A stretch of DNA of 64,000 nucleotides, taken from NCBI GenBank assembly GCA_963971285.1, contig OZ020244.1, positions 8,060,001 through 8,124,000 on the forward strand, in the 5' to 3' direction. Shown here piece by piece: positions 56,586-64,000 of the stretch. The notes under the pieces were generated by a model, which was not told the DNA's origin, ran no database searches, and worked only from the letters and a program-made list of their open reading frames with translations. The first letter of the stretch is position 1, and the number at the start of each line of letters is the position of its first letter. The position numbers were made by a program, and so were the translations under genes. Origin of the DNA: Astropecten irregularis. Lineage: Eukaryota; Echinodermata; Asteroidea; Paxillosida; Astropectinidae.

Positions 56586-56840
56586 TTAAACTGTAGGTTT
56601 ATTTATAATACTACCCGGTAAGATTCCCTGTGTGACCAGCCACTGTTGCGTTGCTAAAGAACCTCCGACTAATGCGGTTAGTTTAGCCGCATCTTCTACG
56701 CTAAGCCTATCTAAATCAGGCGATTTAATTTTGAGTAATTTTTTACTTACCATCGAGTATCCCATGGTTAAAAGGCTTAACACTGCACCATGATAAACTG
56801 TGTTTGCTATTCCGTTTATATCAATATTTGTATTTGCCAT
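56586..56840 (-). CDS. element C small protein, 84 aa
   Basis: Intact small gene with two moderately hydrophobic segments (TVYHGAVLSLLTMGYSMV and AAKLTALVGGSLATQQWLV). Unrecognised. CTTATATAGTAAG stands directly before the ATG. It lies in a run of small genes all on the minus strand with 20-30 base spacers. Confidence 0.55.
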   Translation of the reverse strand: MANTNIDINGIANTVYHGAVLSLLTMGYSMVSKKLLKIKSPDLDRLSVEDAAKLTALVGGSLATQQWLVTQGILPGSIINKPTV

Positions 56841-56869
56841 TCTTACTATATAAGTTTTTAAAATTTAAA

Positions 56870-56980
56870 TTAGTTCCCCTTTTTTAAAGATTGATAAAAG
56901 GGAAAGCCAATGGTGACTGCTGCTATTAAAACACAAATATAAACTGCGGCGGCAATATCATTTACGGTTGTTTCATCCAT
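56870..56980 (-). CDS. element C micro-protein, 36 aa, one membrane helix
   Basis: A short frame of 36 codons. It begins MDETTVND and continues with a single hydrophobic helix (IAAAVYICVLIAAVTIGFPF), ending KKGN. Its reality is supported by the shared promoter: GTTTATATATTAAAA lies directly before the ATG, as close a match as any larger gene has. It fills the gap between the 84-aa and 135-aa genes exactly. Confidence 0.6.
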   Translation of the reverse strand: MDETTVNDIAAAVYICVLIAAVTIGFPFYQSLKKGN

Positions 56981-57005
56981 TTTTAATATATAAACATTTA
57001 AAAAA

Positions 57006-57413
57006 TCAATCCATTAAAAGTTCTTCGGGTTGACTCTGTGGTAGACTTGGTTTTGTTATTTGAATAGGTTTAGAGTTTTCTGGTGATTTGTTTAATGATT
57101 TATACAATAAAAAACCTATACCGCCTACTAAAATTAAACCGCCAACATAAAGTAATCTCGAATCAGGGGTATTTTGAATAATCTCCGACTCTGTCTCTTC
57201 TGTTTTCATTTTAGCTAATTGCTCTTTCATTTTTTTATTATGTTCTGCTAGGCGTTTACCTTGTTCAACGCGTTTAGCGTTTTTAGGTTTTACGGTTTGT
57301 TTTTTAGTTACTTGGGTCACTGGGGTTGTTGGTATCGGTGTTGGTGCTGCTGGTGCTGTTGTTGGGGGTGCTGTTGGTAAAGCTTGCTCCTTCTCCTGAT
57401 GCATAGTTGTCAT
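57006..57413 (-). CDS. element C protein with one membrane helix, 135 aa
   Basis: A Thr/Pro/Ala-rich N-terminal third, a basic coiled helix (KRVEQGKRLAEHNKKMKEQLAKM), a membrane helix (LLYVGGLILVGGIGFLLY) and a short tail. Unrecognised. CTTATATAATAAATAATTC precedes the ATG. The first 110 bases overlap the end of the 204-aa gene in another frame. Confidence 0.6.
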   Translation of the reverse strand: MTTMHQEKEQALPTAPPTTAPAAPTPIPTTPVTQVTKKQTVKPKNAKRVEQGKRLAEHNKKMKEQLAKMKTEETESEIIQNTPDSRLLYVGGLILVGGIGFLLYKSLNKSPENSKPIQITKPSLPQSQPEELLMD

Positions 57414-57918
57414 TTGAATTATTTATTATATAAGTATTTTTATTTGTTGTGGATTTGTTAAAGTTTAAATGTTTTGTGGTAATAAGTGTTGCTATCAAAG
57501 GTGATAGATAGACACCATATTTGTAACAAACCTCGCTAAGTGCATAAGCTAAGCTATTACTAATGATAGGATCGTTATTTAAATCATTGGTTAAATTTTC
57601 CTCAGAATTTAAGCTAATTCTAATTCCTAAAATATCAGCCGGAGTTGCTAAACCTATAGCTCGTGCATACAAACTCAAAATTGAGTTACCCACTGTAGCT
57701 ACCACTTCTTTACCGAATTTAACTTGATACCGGTTAAATAATTTTTCTTGATCTGCAGGTGTTAGTGCTTCTATGTCTTTGATGGTGTATTCTTTACCTA
57801 AATATTTTTTTGAATCACCTGCTGCAACTATGCTACAAAGTCGATCTTTATAACTACTGTCGTTTGTTGTTGAAGGTGTATTTACATCGCTATTTATAAT
57901 TGTTGTCAAGTCGTTCAT
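57304..57918 (-). CDS. element C protein, 204 aa
   Basis: I place the start at the ATG at 57918 because GCTATATAGTAAA stands directly before it; 37 further open codons upstream are Lys/Ile/Tyr/Leu-rich and lack that signal. The protein has a soluble helical middle (YTIKDIEALTPADQEKLFNRYQVKFGKEVV) and an Asn/Thr/Ser-rich tail. Unrecognised. The tail coding overlaps the start of the next gene. Confidence 0.55.
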   Translation of the reverse strand: MNDLTTIINSDVNTPSTTNDSSYKDRLCSIVAAGDSKKYLGKEYTIKDIEALTPADQEKLFNRYQVKFGKEVVATVGNSILSLYARAIGLATPADILGIRISLNSEENLTNDLNNDPIISNSLAYALSEVCYKYGVYLSPLIATLITTKHLNFNKSTTNKNTYIINNSNDNYASGEGASFTNSTPNNSTSSTNTDTNNPSDPSN

Positions 57919-57990
57919 TTTACTATATAGCAACTTATAAATTTTGTTAAAGCAAAATAAATTATAACATAAGTAGCTTAAGTTTAAAGT

Positions 57991-58246
57991 GATAACAAAC
58001 TTAATAATAACATCAACGTATTGTAGCATTGGTGTTTTTTATTTATAACAAAATTAAAAATTGCTATAAATAACTTGATAGTTAGTTATTAGCAAATTTT
58101 TAACAAAATACAACAAATGATAACAAACTTAATAATAACATCAACGTATTGTAGCATTGGTGTTTTTTATTTATAACAAAATTAAAAATTGCTATAAATA
58201 ACTTGATAGTTAGTTATTAGCAAATTTTTAACAAAATACAACAAAT
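57991..58246. repeat. perfect 128-bp tandem duplication
   Basis: GATAACAAACTTAATAATAA begins copies at 57991 and 58119; the two 128-base units look identical, and a third begins at 58247 for 9 bases only. The unit is AT-rich and non-coding and lies between the ATPase 3' end and the 204-aa gene promoter. The identity suggests a recent event, an assembly artefact or a functional (origin/enhancer-like) repeat. Confidence 0.9.
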
Positions 58247-58265
58247 GATAACAAAAATTAGGTTG

Positions 58266-58871
58266 TTAATCAAAAACTTGATATGAAACTGGAGGTTCTG
58301 TGTTAATAACCAATTTACTATATTTTTTATCGCACAAATGTTTTTTAATTACGTCTCTTTTTTGATCACACACAACATCATTTTCATCTAATGCAATATC
58401 AAAACTCGTTTTATCTTTTGTATAAAACATCGCAACCCAACTTGTATTCTCACGATAGTCTTTTAAAACCGAATTATACTTTTGTGTTAATAACCAACAG
58501 CTATGGTTATAATGCCTCCCAGAAAAAGCGATTTTGCTCAACGCACATGTTTTTTTTCGATATTTTATTTCCTGCTGACTCGAACAATCATCTATGATAA
58601 ATAATGTTTTTATTCCATCTAAAATATTTTGATACAAATCTAGGGCTTCATTTAAAGTTATTTTTTCAAAGTCTAAATCACACAAATATACATTTTCATC
58701 CATTGATATCCAAAGCCTCGATAAATAAGTTTTATTTTTAAATAAGGTCGGGCAAATGACCACGATCGATTCAAATTTACCACGATATTCGGTTTCCAAT
58801 AAATCTAAAATCCATTTAGTCTTTCCCGAGTTTGTTTTTCCTACAATTAAAGCACAATGACAAGATTCCAT
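58266..58871 (-). CDS. element C packaging ATPase (FtsK/HerA, A32-like), 201 aa
   Basis: Walker A is GKTNSGKT near the N-terminus (11-18), and Walker B is TLFIIDD (about 89-95). LLTQKYNSVL (about 128) provides a glutamine-type sensor. Length and order match the short genome-packaging ATPases of Polintons/adintoviruses, which pump DNA into the capsid. The promoter-like AAGCTTATTAAAATAA directly precedes the ATG. The capsid gene lies next upstream on the same strand. Confidence 0.75.
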   Translation of the reverse strand: MESCHCALIVGKTNSGKTKWILDLLETEYRGKFESIVVICPTLFKNKTYLSRLWISMDENVYLCDLDFEKITLNEALDLYQNILDGIKTLFIIDDCSSQQEIKYRKKTCALSKIAFSGRHYNHSCWLLTQKYNSVLKDYRENTSWVAMFYTKDKTSFDIALDENDVVCDQKRDVIKKHLCDKKYSKLVINTEPPVSYQVFD

Positions 58872-58887
58872 TTATTTTAATAAGCTT

Positions 58888-58995
58888 TTAAAAAACTAAA
58901 TTCTTAAAATTTCCATCCTCAATGGTTAATTGCGCATCCATGACTAAAAATACAAACATCGTTAAATCACCCGCTGTTTCAGCCTCTCGAGTCAT
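58888..58995 (-). CDS. in-frame 35-codon extension after the capsid stop
   Basis: Directly after the TAG at 58996-58998, the same frame stays open for 35 codons, starting MTREAETAG and containing a hydrophobic strand (LTMFVFLVMDAQLTI). It looks like the last strand of a jelly-roll capsid protein more than a separate gene; no promoter-like box precedes it. So the stop is either a nonsense change, a base-call error or a read-through site. Confidence 0.5.
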   Translation of the reverse strand: MTREAETAGDLTMFVFLVMDAQLTIEDGNFKNLVF

Positions 58996-60150
58996 CTAAA
59001 TCTGAATTCCTCCTCCGTCGTTTAAACGTCTTCCACTTCCGTGAGCACTATTATCATCAGTTGAGCGAAAATCTAGCCACAGGCCGTATTTATCTTTATA
59101 GTAGTCAGCCATTTCTAGACCCACTAAATTTAAATCTTTTACAATCGATTGGCCATTTTCGGTATCACTATCACCAAAAAATTTATTAACTTCTTGCCAG
59201 TGCTGATACTCAAACATACCTTGAGAGTAAAGTTGATTGGGTTTTCCTTCAACCGTAATGCTGGTTTTGCTAATGTGGGGGTTGTAAAATCTTTGAGGGT
59301 TTTTTACCGTTGGATCTCTAAATAAGATTAAAACGCCTTTGAGACTTTTAATCGGTTGATTAATCATAACGTTCCATAAGGTATCTGATTTGTTGATCGA
59401 TCTTGTTTCTAAATTATGTACGTGATCAAAAAGATAGTATTTCATTCGTTTGTTTTTTAGCTCTTGTGTCAAATCTCGGTTAGTGACGACTTCGTATTCA
59501 AGCGTTAAATCTGAAATTGAATATTGGGCACTTGTATCCGAGCTATTAACGACTTTATCGTGATCGTTAAATGTTAATTCATACGTTAGGGGTTGCTTTA
59601 GACTGCTAGGATAAAAAGGATGATGTGCCGTTAAAAGCTCAATATCTAAAGGAATACAATATCGATTACCAAACGCGTCGGAGATAGCTTTATCTTTTCC
59701 GCTATTATTTTCAGCATTAGCATCTGCCGCGCCTAATCTTAATTTTGTGACGTTTTCTTTTTCAAGGCCTACATAAGCCATATTTCGTGTAATGTAGGGG
59801 TGCAGCCAGTTATCTTTAAAATTGTGAAAGACATCCGCATCGCGATAACTCACGATTGTGTTACCTTGAAGCCTAACATTGATTTCGCGTATTAAGTTAC
59901 GACATAAGTTGTTAAACACCGTTCGATCACCATCTGACCCTCCATCTAACTCGAGTTTAAAAGCGAGTTTAGAAGTACCGGGTACGATAACATCGTCGGG
60001 TCCTAATTGCGGAAACTTAACGATGAGTTTTTGACCAGCCGCAATCGTGCTTGGATTATGAGTGATTGACACTTCTCTTCGTTCGCCTTTAATGGCTTTA
60101 GGGATTTTAAGACGCCTCATTGGGTTTAGTTTTTTACCGTAATGATTCAT
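58996..60150 (-). CDS. element C major capsid protein (double jelly-roll candidate), 384 aa
   Basis: Beta-rich protein beginning with a short basic arm (KKLNPMRRLKIPKAIKGERREVSI). Blocks such as FNNLCRNLIREINVRLQGNTIVSYRD and CIPLDIELLTAHHPFYPSSL resemble Polinton/adintovirus hexon-like proteins. Position beside the packaging ATPase supports it. The reading frame ends at TAG, after GGGIQI, but the same frame continues for 35 more codons (58888-58995) with a capsid-like strand. CTTATATATTAAAAACAC lies about 15 bases before the ATG. It is divergent from the 140-aa gene. Confidence 0.65.
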   Translation of the reverse strand: MNHYGKKLNPMRRLKIPKAIKGERREVSITHNPSTIAAGQKLIVKFPQLGPDDVIVPGTSKLAFKLELDGGSDGDRTVFNNLCRNLIREINVRLQGNTIVSYRDADVFHNFKDNWLHPYITRNMAYVGLEKENVTKLRLGAADANAENNSGKDKAISDAFGNRYCIPLDIELLTAHHPFYPSSLKQPLTYELTFNDHDKVVNSSDTSAQYSISDLTLEYEVVTNRDLTQELKNKRMKYYLFDHVHNLETRSINKSDTLWNVMINQPIKSLKGVLILFRDPTVKNPQRFYNPHISKTSITVEGKPNQLYSQGMFEYQHWQEVNKFFGDSDTENGQSIVKDLNLVGLEMADYYKDKYGLWLDFRSTDDNSAHGSGRRLNDGGGIQI

Positions 60151-60159
60151 AGTTCAAAA

Positions 60160-60182
60160 TAGTGTGTTTTTAATATATAAGG
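60160..60182 (-). promoter_or_regulatory. exemplar of the shared element C promoter box
   Basis: Minus strand CTTATATATTAAAAACAC before the capsid ATG. The same box, (C)TTATATA(A/T)TAAA, stands 0-15 bases before the starts at 52601, 53853, 56559, 56840, 56980, 57413 and 57918; looser AT-rich TAAA forms precede 49653, 51421, 53813, 58871, 60208 and 60638. Confidence 0.6.
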
Positions 60183-60207
60183 TTTTTAAATTAGTATAAA
60201 TAAAAAG

Positions 60208-60630
60208 ATGGCAGGAATAGCAATGATGGTTGGCGGGGCAGTAGTAAATGCGTTAGCGTTTACCGGTAGTAACTTTTTATTTAGTAGTTTATCAAAACAA
60301 CAAATTGACAAAGAACGAAAAAGACACGACTTAGCATTAGAAAAATTAGCGAGAGCCAAAGAAGATTGGGAACAACAACGCGTTAAATATCTAGATTATT
60401 TGAATAAACGTATGATACAACAAAAATTATCAGAAAGAACGTTTAGTAACGTAAACGAAGCGCTTAGAGTGTACAGCGAAATAACGGGTGAAAATTACGA
60501 TTTAGAATTACCACCTAAACCAAAACTTAGCGACTTTTATACTCCGAGTGATGATCAACAAATTAGAGAACTCGTGTGGGTATTAGGTGGTACAGCCGCA
60601 GTGGGATTCTTTATTTATAGATATGTATAA
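60208..60630 (+). CDS. element C membrane/coiled-coil protein, 140 aa
   Basis: A Gly/Ala-rich hydrophobic start (IAMMVGGAVVNALAFTGSNFLF), a charged coiled helix (KQQIDKERKRHDLALEKLARAKEDWE) and a C-terminal membrane helix (LVWVLGGTAAVGFFIYRYV). Unrecognised. AGTATAAATAAAAAG precedes the ATG. It ends 8 bases before the chosen integrase start. Confidence 0.55.
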   Translation: MAGIAMMVGGAVVNALAFTGSNFLFSSLSKQQIDKERKRHDLALEKLARAKEDWEQQRVKYLDYLNKRMIQQKLSERTFSNVNEALRVYSEITGENYDLELPPKPKLSDFYTPSDDQQIRELVWVLGGTAAVGFFIYRYV

Positions 60631-60637
60631 AATAAAA

Positions 60638-61682
60638 ATGAGTGAGTTAAATAAAAAACAAAGAGAACAGCTTTCAGGTTTGTTTTACAGTCCTAAAGGT
60701 TATTGGAAAGGTGAGGGTGCTGTCACGCATTTGCATAAAAAAACGGGGGTTGATAAACAAAAAGTTAGATCTTGGTTAAAAAAACAAGCCGTTTGGCAAA
60801 TTTATTTACCACCTCCCTCATATGTACCCAGGCCGACGGCAATGTCGAGTGATTGGTTAGAACCAAATTACGTACATCAGTTAGATATATTATACTTACC
60901 CTGGGATCTAGTTAAACAAAAAACGTTTAAATACGCGTTGACGGTCATAGACGTGGCGAGTCGGTATAAAGAGGCTGAACCCATAACTTCTAAAGTTGCC
61001 GGTCAAGTGAAAGACGCGATTATTAAAATTTACAAGCGTTCGCCTTTAACGTGGCCTAAATTAGCGCAAATCGATGCTGGAACAGAATTTAAAGGAGATT
61101 TTAAAAAGTTGTTTCAGTCTCATGGTATAGAGATCAGCGTAGGTGTGCCGGGTGTGCATCGATCGCAAGGAGTGGTTGAAAGATTTAACCGAACCTTAGC
61201 CGAAAGATTATTCGGTCATCAATACGTGCAAGAAATGCTTGATCCGCAGGCGAGAAACGTCGAATGGGTGGTGAGGTTGCCCCAGGTTATAAAATCTCTC
61301 AATGAAGAAACAACACGATTGATTCGAGATTCAAAAGATAAAGAAATCACTCCTACGCAAGCGATCAAGTTAAAACGGGTTAAACAATTACCCTCATCAC
61401 CACAAAAAACAAACGTTAGTGATCTTCCGACTAATGTTTTTAGTTCGTTATTTATATCAACCAGGGGAACAAGAAGGAGGTACGGTGAGGAGGGCTACCG
61501 ATCCCATATGGAGCGTTAACATGTATCAAATTGAAAAAAGAACGAGTCAATTTAAAATCATGAGTGGTAAAAAAGTTACTACAGGTCCTACGCTTTATTA
61601 CTTAAAAGACGGACCCAAACGATCGTTTGTGAAAGAAGAACTTCAAATCGTTCCAGATGACACCGAATTGCCAGAATCTTGA
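60638..61682 (+). CDS. element C retroviral-type integrase, frameshifted
   Basis: The start MSELNKKQ (60638) is chosen because TATAAAATAAAA lies directly before it; the open frame itself begins 51 bases earlier inside the preceding gene. The N-terminal domain has HLHKKTG. The core has the DDE order: D83 in QLDILYL, D146 in IDAGTEF and E181 in GVVERFNRTL, about 35 residues apart. Such integrases insert Polinton DNA into chromosomes. The frame ends at 61519; the typical C-terminal SH3-like part (YLYQPGEQ...WSVNMYQIEKR...YLKD) continues in another frame from about 61440 to 61682. The change lies beside a T run (61436-61441). The last 40 bases overlap the 3' end of PolB3. Confidence 0.75.
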
Positions 61683-64000
61683 TATTTAATTTTTTTATTG
61701 CCAAATGCTAAAGTATTGATTCCATCGAATAAAATATATCTTTTTCCATCATAAGGACTCAATGAAGTTTTGGTTTTCACTTGCGTATAAATTTGATGTT
61801 TGTTAGATTGAATTATATTCATTTGGTGTTCTTGAGATTTTTTATTTTGTAAACAATTATAAAAATTTTCAAAGTTAATATTTTTTTCAGTCACGGTTTT
61901 TGTTATACCTTTAATTTTTTTAACCTCTTTATCATCTTGTATTAAGATCACATACATTTTTGATCTTAAACAAATGGCTTGTTTTACTACTTGGCCACCG
62001 TATTCATCTTTCATTTTTCCAATTACTTTTTTGTTTTTAGGGTCAAATAAAGGGTGAGTGGGTGAATAATTAGATAGATCGTAAAGTTCTGAGTCTCGTT
62101 TAATATCCTCGTAAACATCGTCGGTTTTAACGATCAATAATAAACTATCGGTATCGGTATACATGAGATTTATGTTATCGTTATATTTTTTTTTCAAGTG
62201 ATTGTAATAAAAGTCGTACATAAAAGATTTGCTTAAATCTAATATACTCACTCCACAATAGATGGGTTTATTTAAATACGTTTTTTCTTTGTACCTTTCA
62301 AAAAACCTATATTAGAATCTGTAAATTTAGTTGATGTTTTATAATTAGATTTGGATGCTAGTTTTAATATTTTTTTTATCGATAAATCGCTATCATCGTC
62401 TATAATAATATTTCCATCTATTCTATTTCGAACATTTTCCATTGTTTTACAAAAAACGGAATTGTTCATGAGTTTAAAAAAATCTTTTTCAAAATCTGAT
62501 TTGGCTATTTTTCTGAGTTGTGTATTTTTATCGATGTAAGACCGCATCCACGGTTTTTGCTTAAATCGTAAAACACGATGTACGCGTGTGAGTTTTAATC
62601 CTAGTTGTAAATACAGTTTTAACGTTTTATAATGAATGACATATTTTTTACGAGGTCCTAAATGAGCGATGAGTCTGTCATCTCGCGAAGCTTTTTCTCC
62701 ACTAGATAACAATTCTTTTTGATAAGGGCTCAACCATTCAGCCGATACGGTTATGTTCTCTGGGGCTAAGGGTAAGTCGTTGTGTAAGTCGTGAAGCTCT
62801 TTAGGATAGTCTAGATCTACTTCCAACATAAATCCGTAGTCGTTGTCATCGGCTAAACCTAAAATATGATCGACCGTAAAGTTAGCGACTTGGTAATCGG
62901 TTAACCATTTAAAATCGGCGTAGGGTAACGATTGACTCATTGCCCAACCGTATAAATTGTTCGCATCTAAATAAAGTAAATAAGAAGATTCTTTTTCAGG
63001 ATCGTAATCTTTTAAATATTTATTGTTGGCTTTGTGATGCCTACAACTACCCACGCTAGAATAACCACCTCTTTTACCTTTTTCAAAAAATAAATATTGT
63101 TCGATATCGGTTAAAAGTTCTAATTCTATTTTAGAATGCAGCAACAAAGCATCCCAAGACAATCCCGGTGCCGTGAGATATTTCGCTGGATCTAAACGAT
63201 ATGTTTTCTTACAAGTGGTTCTGAAGTTTTGAAACACATCGGCGAGTAATAACGTATCCGTGGTCACGTATAAGTCGTGATAATCACCTAGAGTTTTACA
63301 GTTGAAAGTTTTCCAAACCAACTCCGCGTGAGTATATTCTTCTCGCGTAATACCTTTGAGTTTTATCTTACTATAAAACTTTTCAATGGGTGGTAATTGA
63401 GTTTCTTTAAATCTATCAAAGGAATCCATATATTCGTATGGATAACACCCCTTTTTTAATAAAAGATCAACATCATCCGTATTATAATCTTTAAAATGTT
63501 TTCTAAATAAATGAAATGCGTCTTTAGGGCAAGCAGCGACTAATTTTTCTAAGGAAGAGTTCATAAAATTTAACGAATCTATAAAACGGAGTTGACCTAT
63601 ACTAATACTTATGTATTTTTCCGAGTTTTGAGGAATACAAAATATATAATCAAATACGTTTTTTTCCTTTTGATAATAATTTAATATACTTAAAACCTCT
63701 TTTAGTTTATCGATTTTAACATTTATTTTTTCATCGATTATTTTTAGTTTTTGATTAATTAGTTTTATTTTTTCTCTATTACAACGTTTGCTTTTGTTTG
63801 CTTTTTGGTTAATTTTTATATTAAGTTTCTTATCGAATGTAATTCCGTATTTTTCTTCAAACGTTTTTATTTTTGAATTATCACCTTTTCTTATATTTCG
63901 ACGAAACTCGTTAAAAATTTTACGTTTTTCTTTTATGTATCTAATTTTTTTACGGAGTTTTATTTGTTGCGTTTCGAGTTTTTCTTTATACGCTTCGATT
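61643..64000 (-). CDS. PolB3 of element C: protein-primed-type DNA polymerase, partial
   Basis: The gene runs off the right edge. From the edge to about 63660 the frame is open and very Lys/Ile-rich with coiled-coil character, an unusual insertion where Polinton polymerases have the exonuclease-to-TPR linker. Then follow a SIGQLRFIDSLNFM block, FKDYNTDDVDLLLKKGCYPYEYMDSF, motif A YLDANNLYGWAM and motif B KLMNNSVFCKTMEN. The frame changes at an A run near 62300 and continues to motif C, LMYTDTDSLLL, and the C-terminal KKIKYQDSG. The polymerase would copy the element with a terminal-protein primer; that is family knowledge. Unlike PolB1 and PolB2, no FHGC.HGH insert is visible. Confidence 0.75.

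Noticed and set aside
57919..58029. Upstream start of the 204-aa element C gene
   Set aside because: The extra residues overlap AT-rich repeat sequence, and the shared promoter box stands before the internal ATG.

Overview
The window reads as nuclear DNA of a marine invertebrate. Spliceosomal introns with canonical GT-AG borders, many dispersed repeats, ACATGTAC-type microsatellites and a non-LTR retrotransposon point to an animal. The taxon cannot be fixed from sequence alone; an echinoderm, hemichordate, cephalochordate or similar lineage is my guess. Little of the window looks like ordinary host genes. It is mostly a stack of large mobile or virus-derived elements, several of them broken, plus satellites and SINEs. 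A 200-base assembly gap lies at 24705-24904.

Region 1 (1.7-19.7 kb) has four genes, all on the minus strand: a Tudor-knot/chromo-barrel protein, a single-exon protein kinase with an RFX-like N-terminal domain, a five-exon 983-residue protein with a C-terminal BRCT domain, and a zinc-finger family-B DNA polymerase (PolB1) that has one intron, one in-frame TAG and later frame changes. A diverged direct repeat lies outside this block on both sides (about 1265-1470 and 24290-24495). The block could be one undescribed composite element or several neighbours.

Region 2 (24.9-38.5 kb) is a nest of CACTA-like DNA transposons. E1 (25220-35647) has 23-bp perfect terminal inverted repeats starting CACTCT and a TA target duplication. 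It carries a DDE-type transposase gene and a nine-exon SAMD3-like accessory gene. A related, inverted and decayed element (E2) surrounds it and ends at 38531, inside an integrase gene.

Region 3 (38.5-49.6 kb) is a Polinton/Maverick (adintovirus-like) remnant, element B: a chromodomain integrase tail, a structural protein, a pX-like core protein cut by a LINE with a CATTAT duplication, an F54H12.2-type capsid protein, an adenain-like protease and, on the other strand, a truncated PolB2. Two copies of a tRNA-derived repeat and a 220-bp tandem repeat separate the protease from PolB2.

Region 4 (49.6 kb to the right edge) is a second, AT-rich and much better preserved Polinton-like element, element C. 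It has PolB3, a retroviral-type integrase, a packaging ATPase, a major capsid protein, a penton-like protein, several membrane or coiled-coil proteins, a DUF2738-like candidate and a TFIIB-like zinc-ribbon protein. Almost every gene has the same TTATATA/TAAA box directly before its ATG, and two perfect stem-loops with A/T runs sit at gene ends. Such signals suggest a virus-style transcription programme and are the most interesting observation here. Several frame changes in the elements coincide with short homopolymer runs, so some breaks may be assembly errors.
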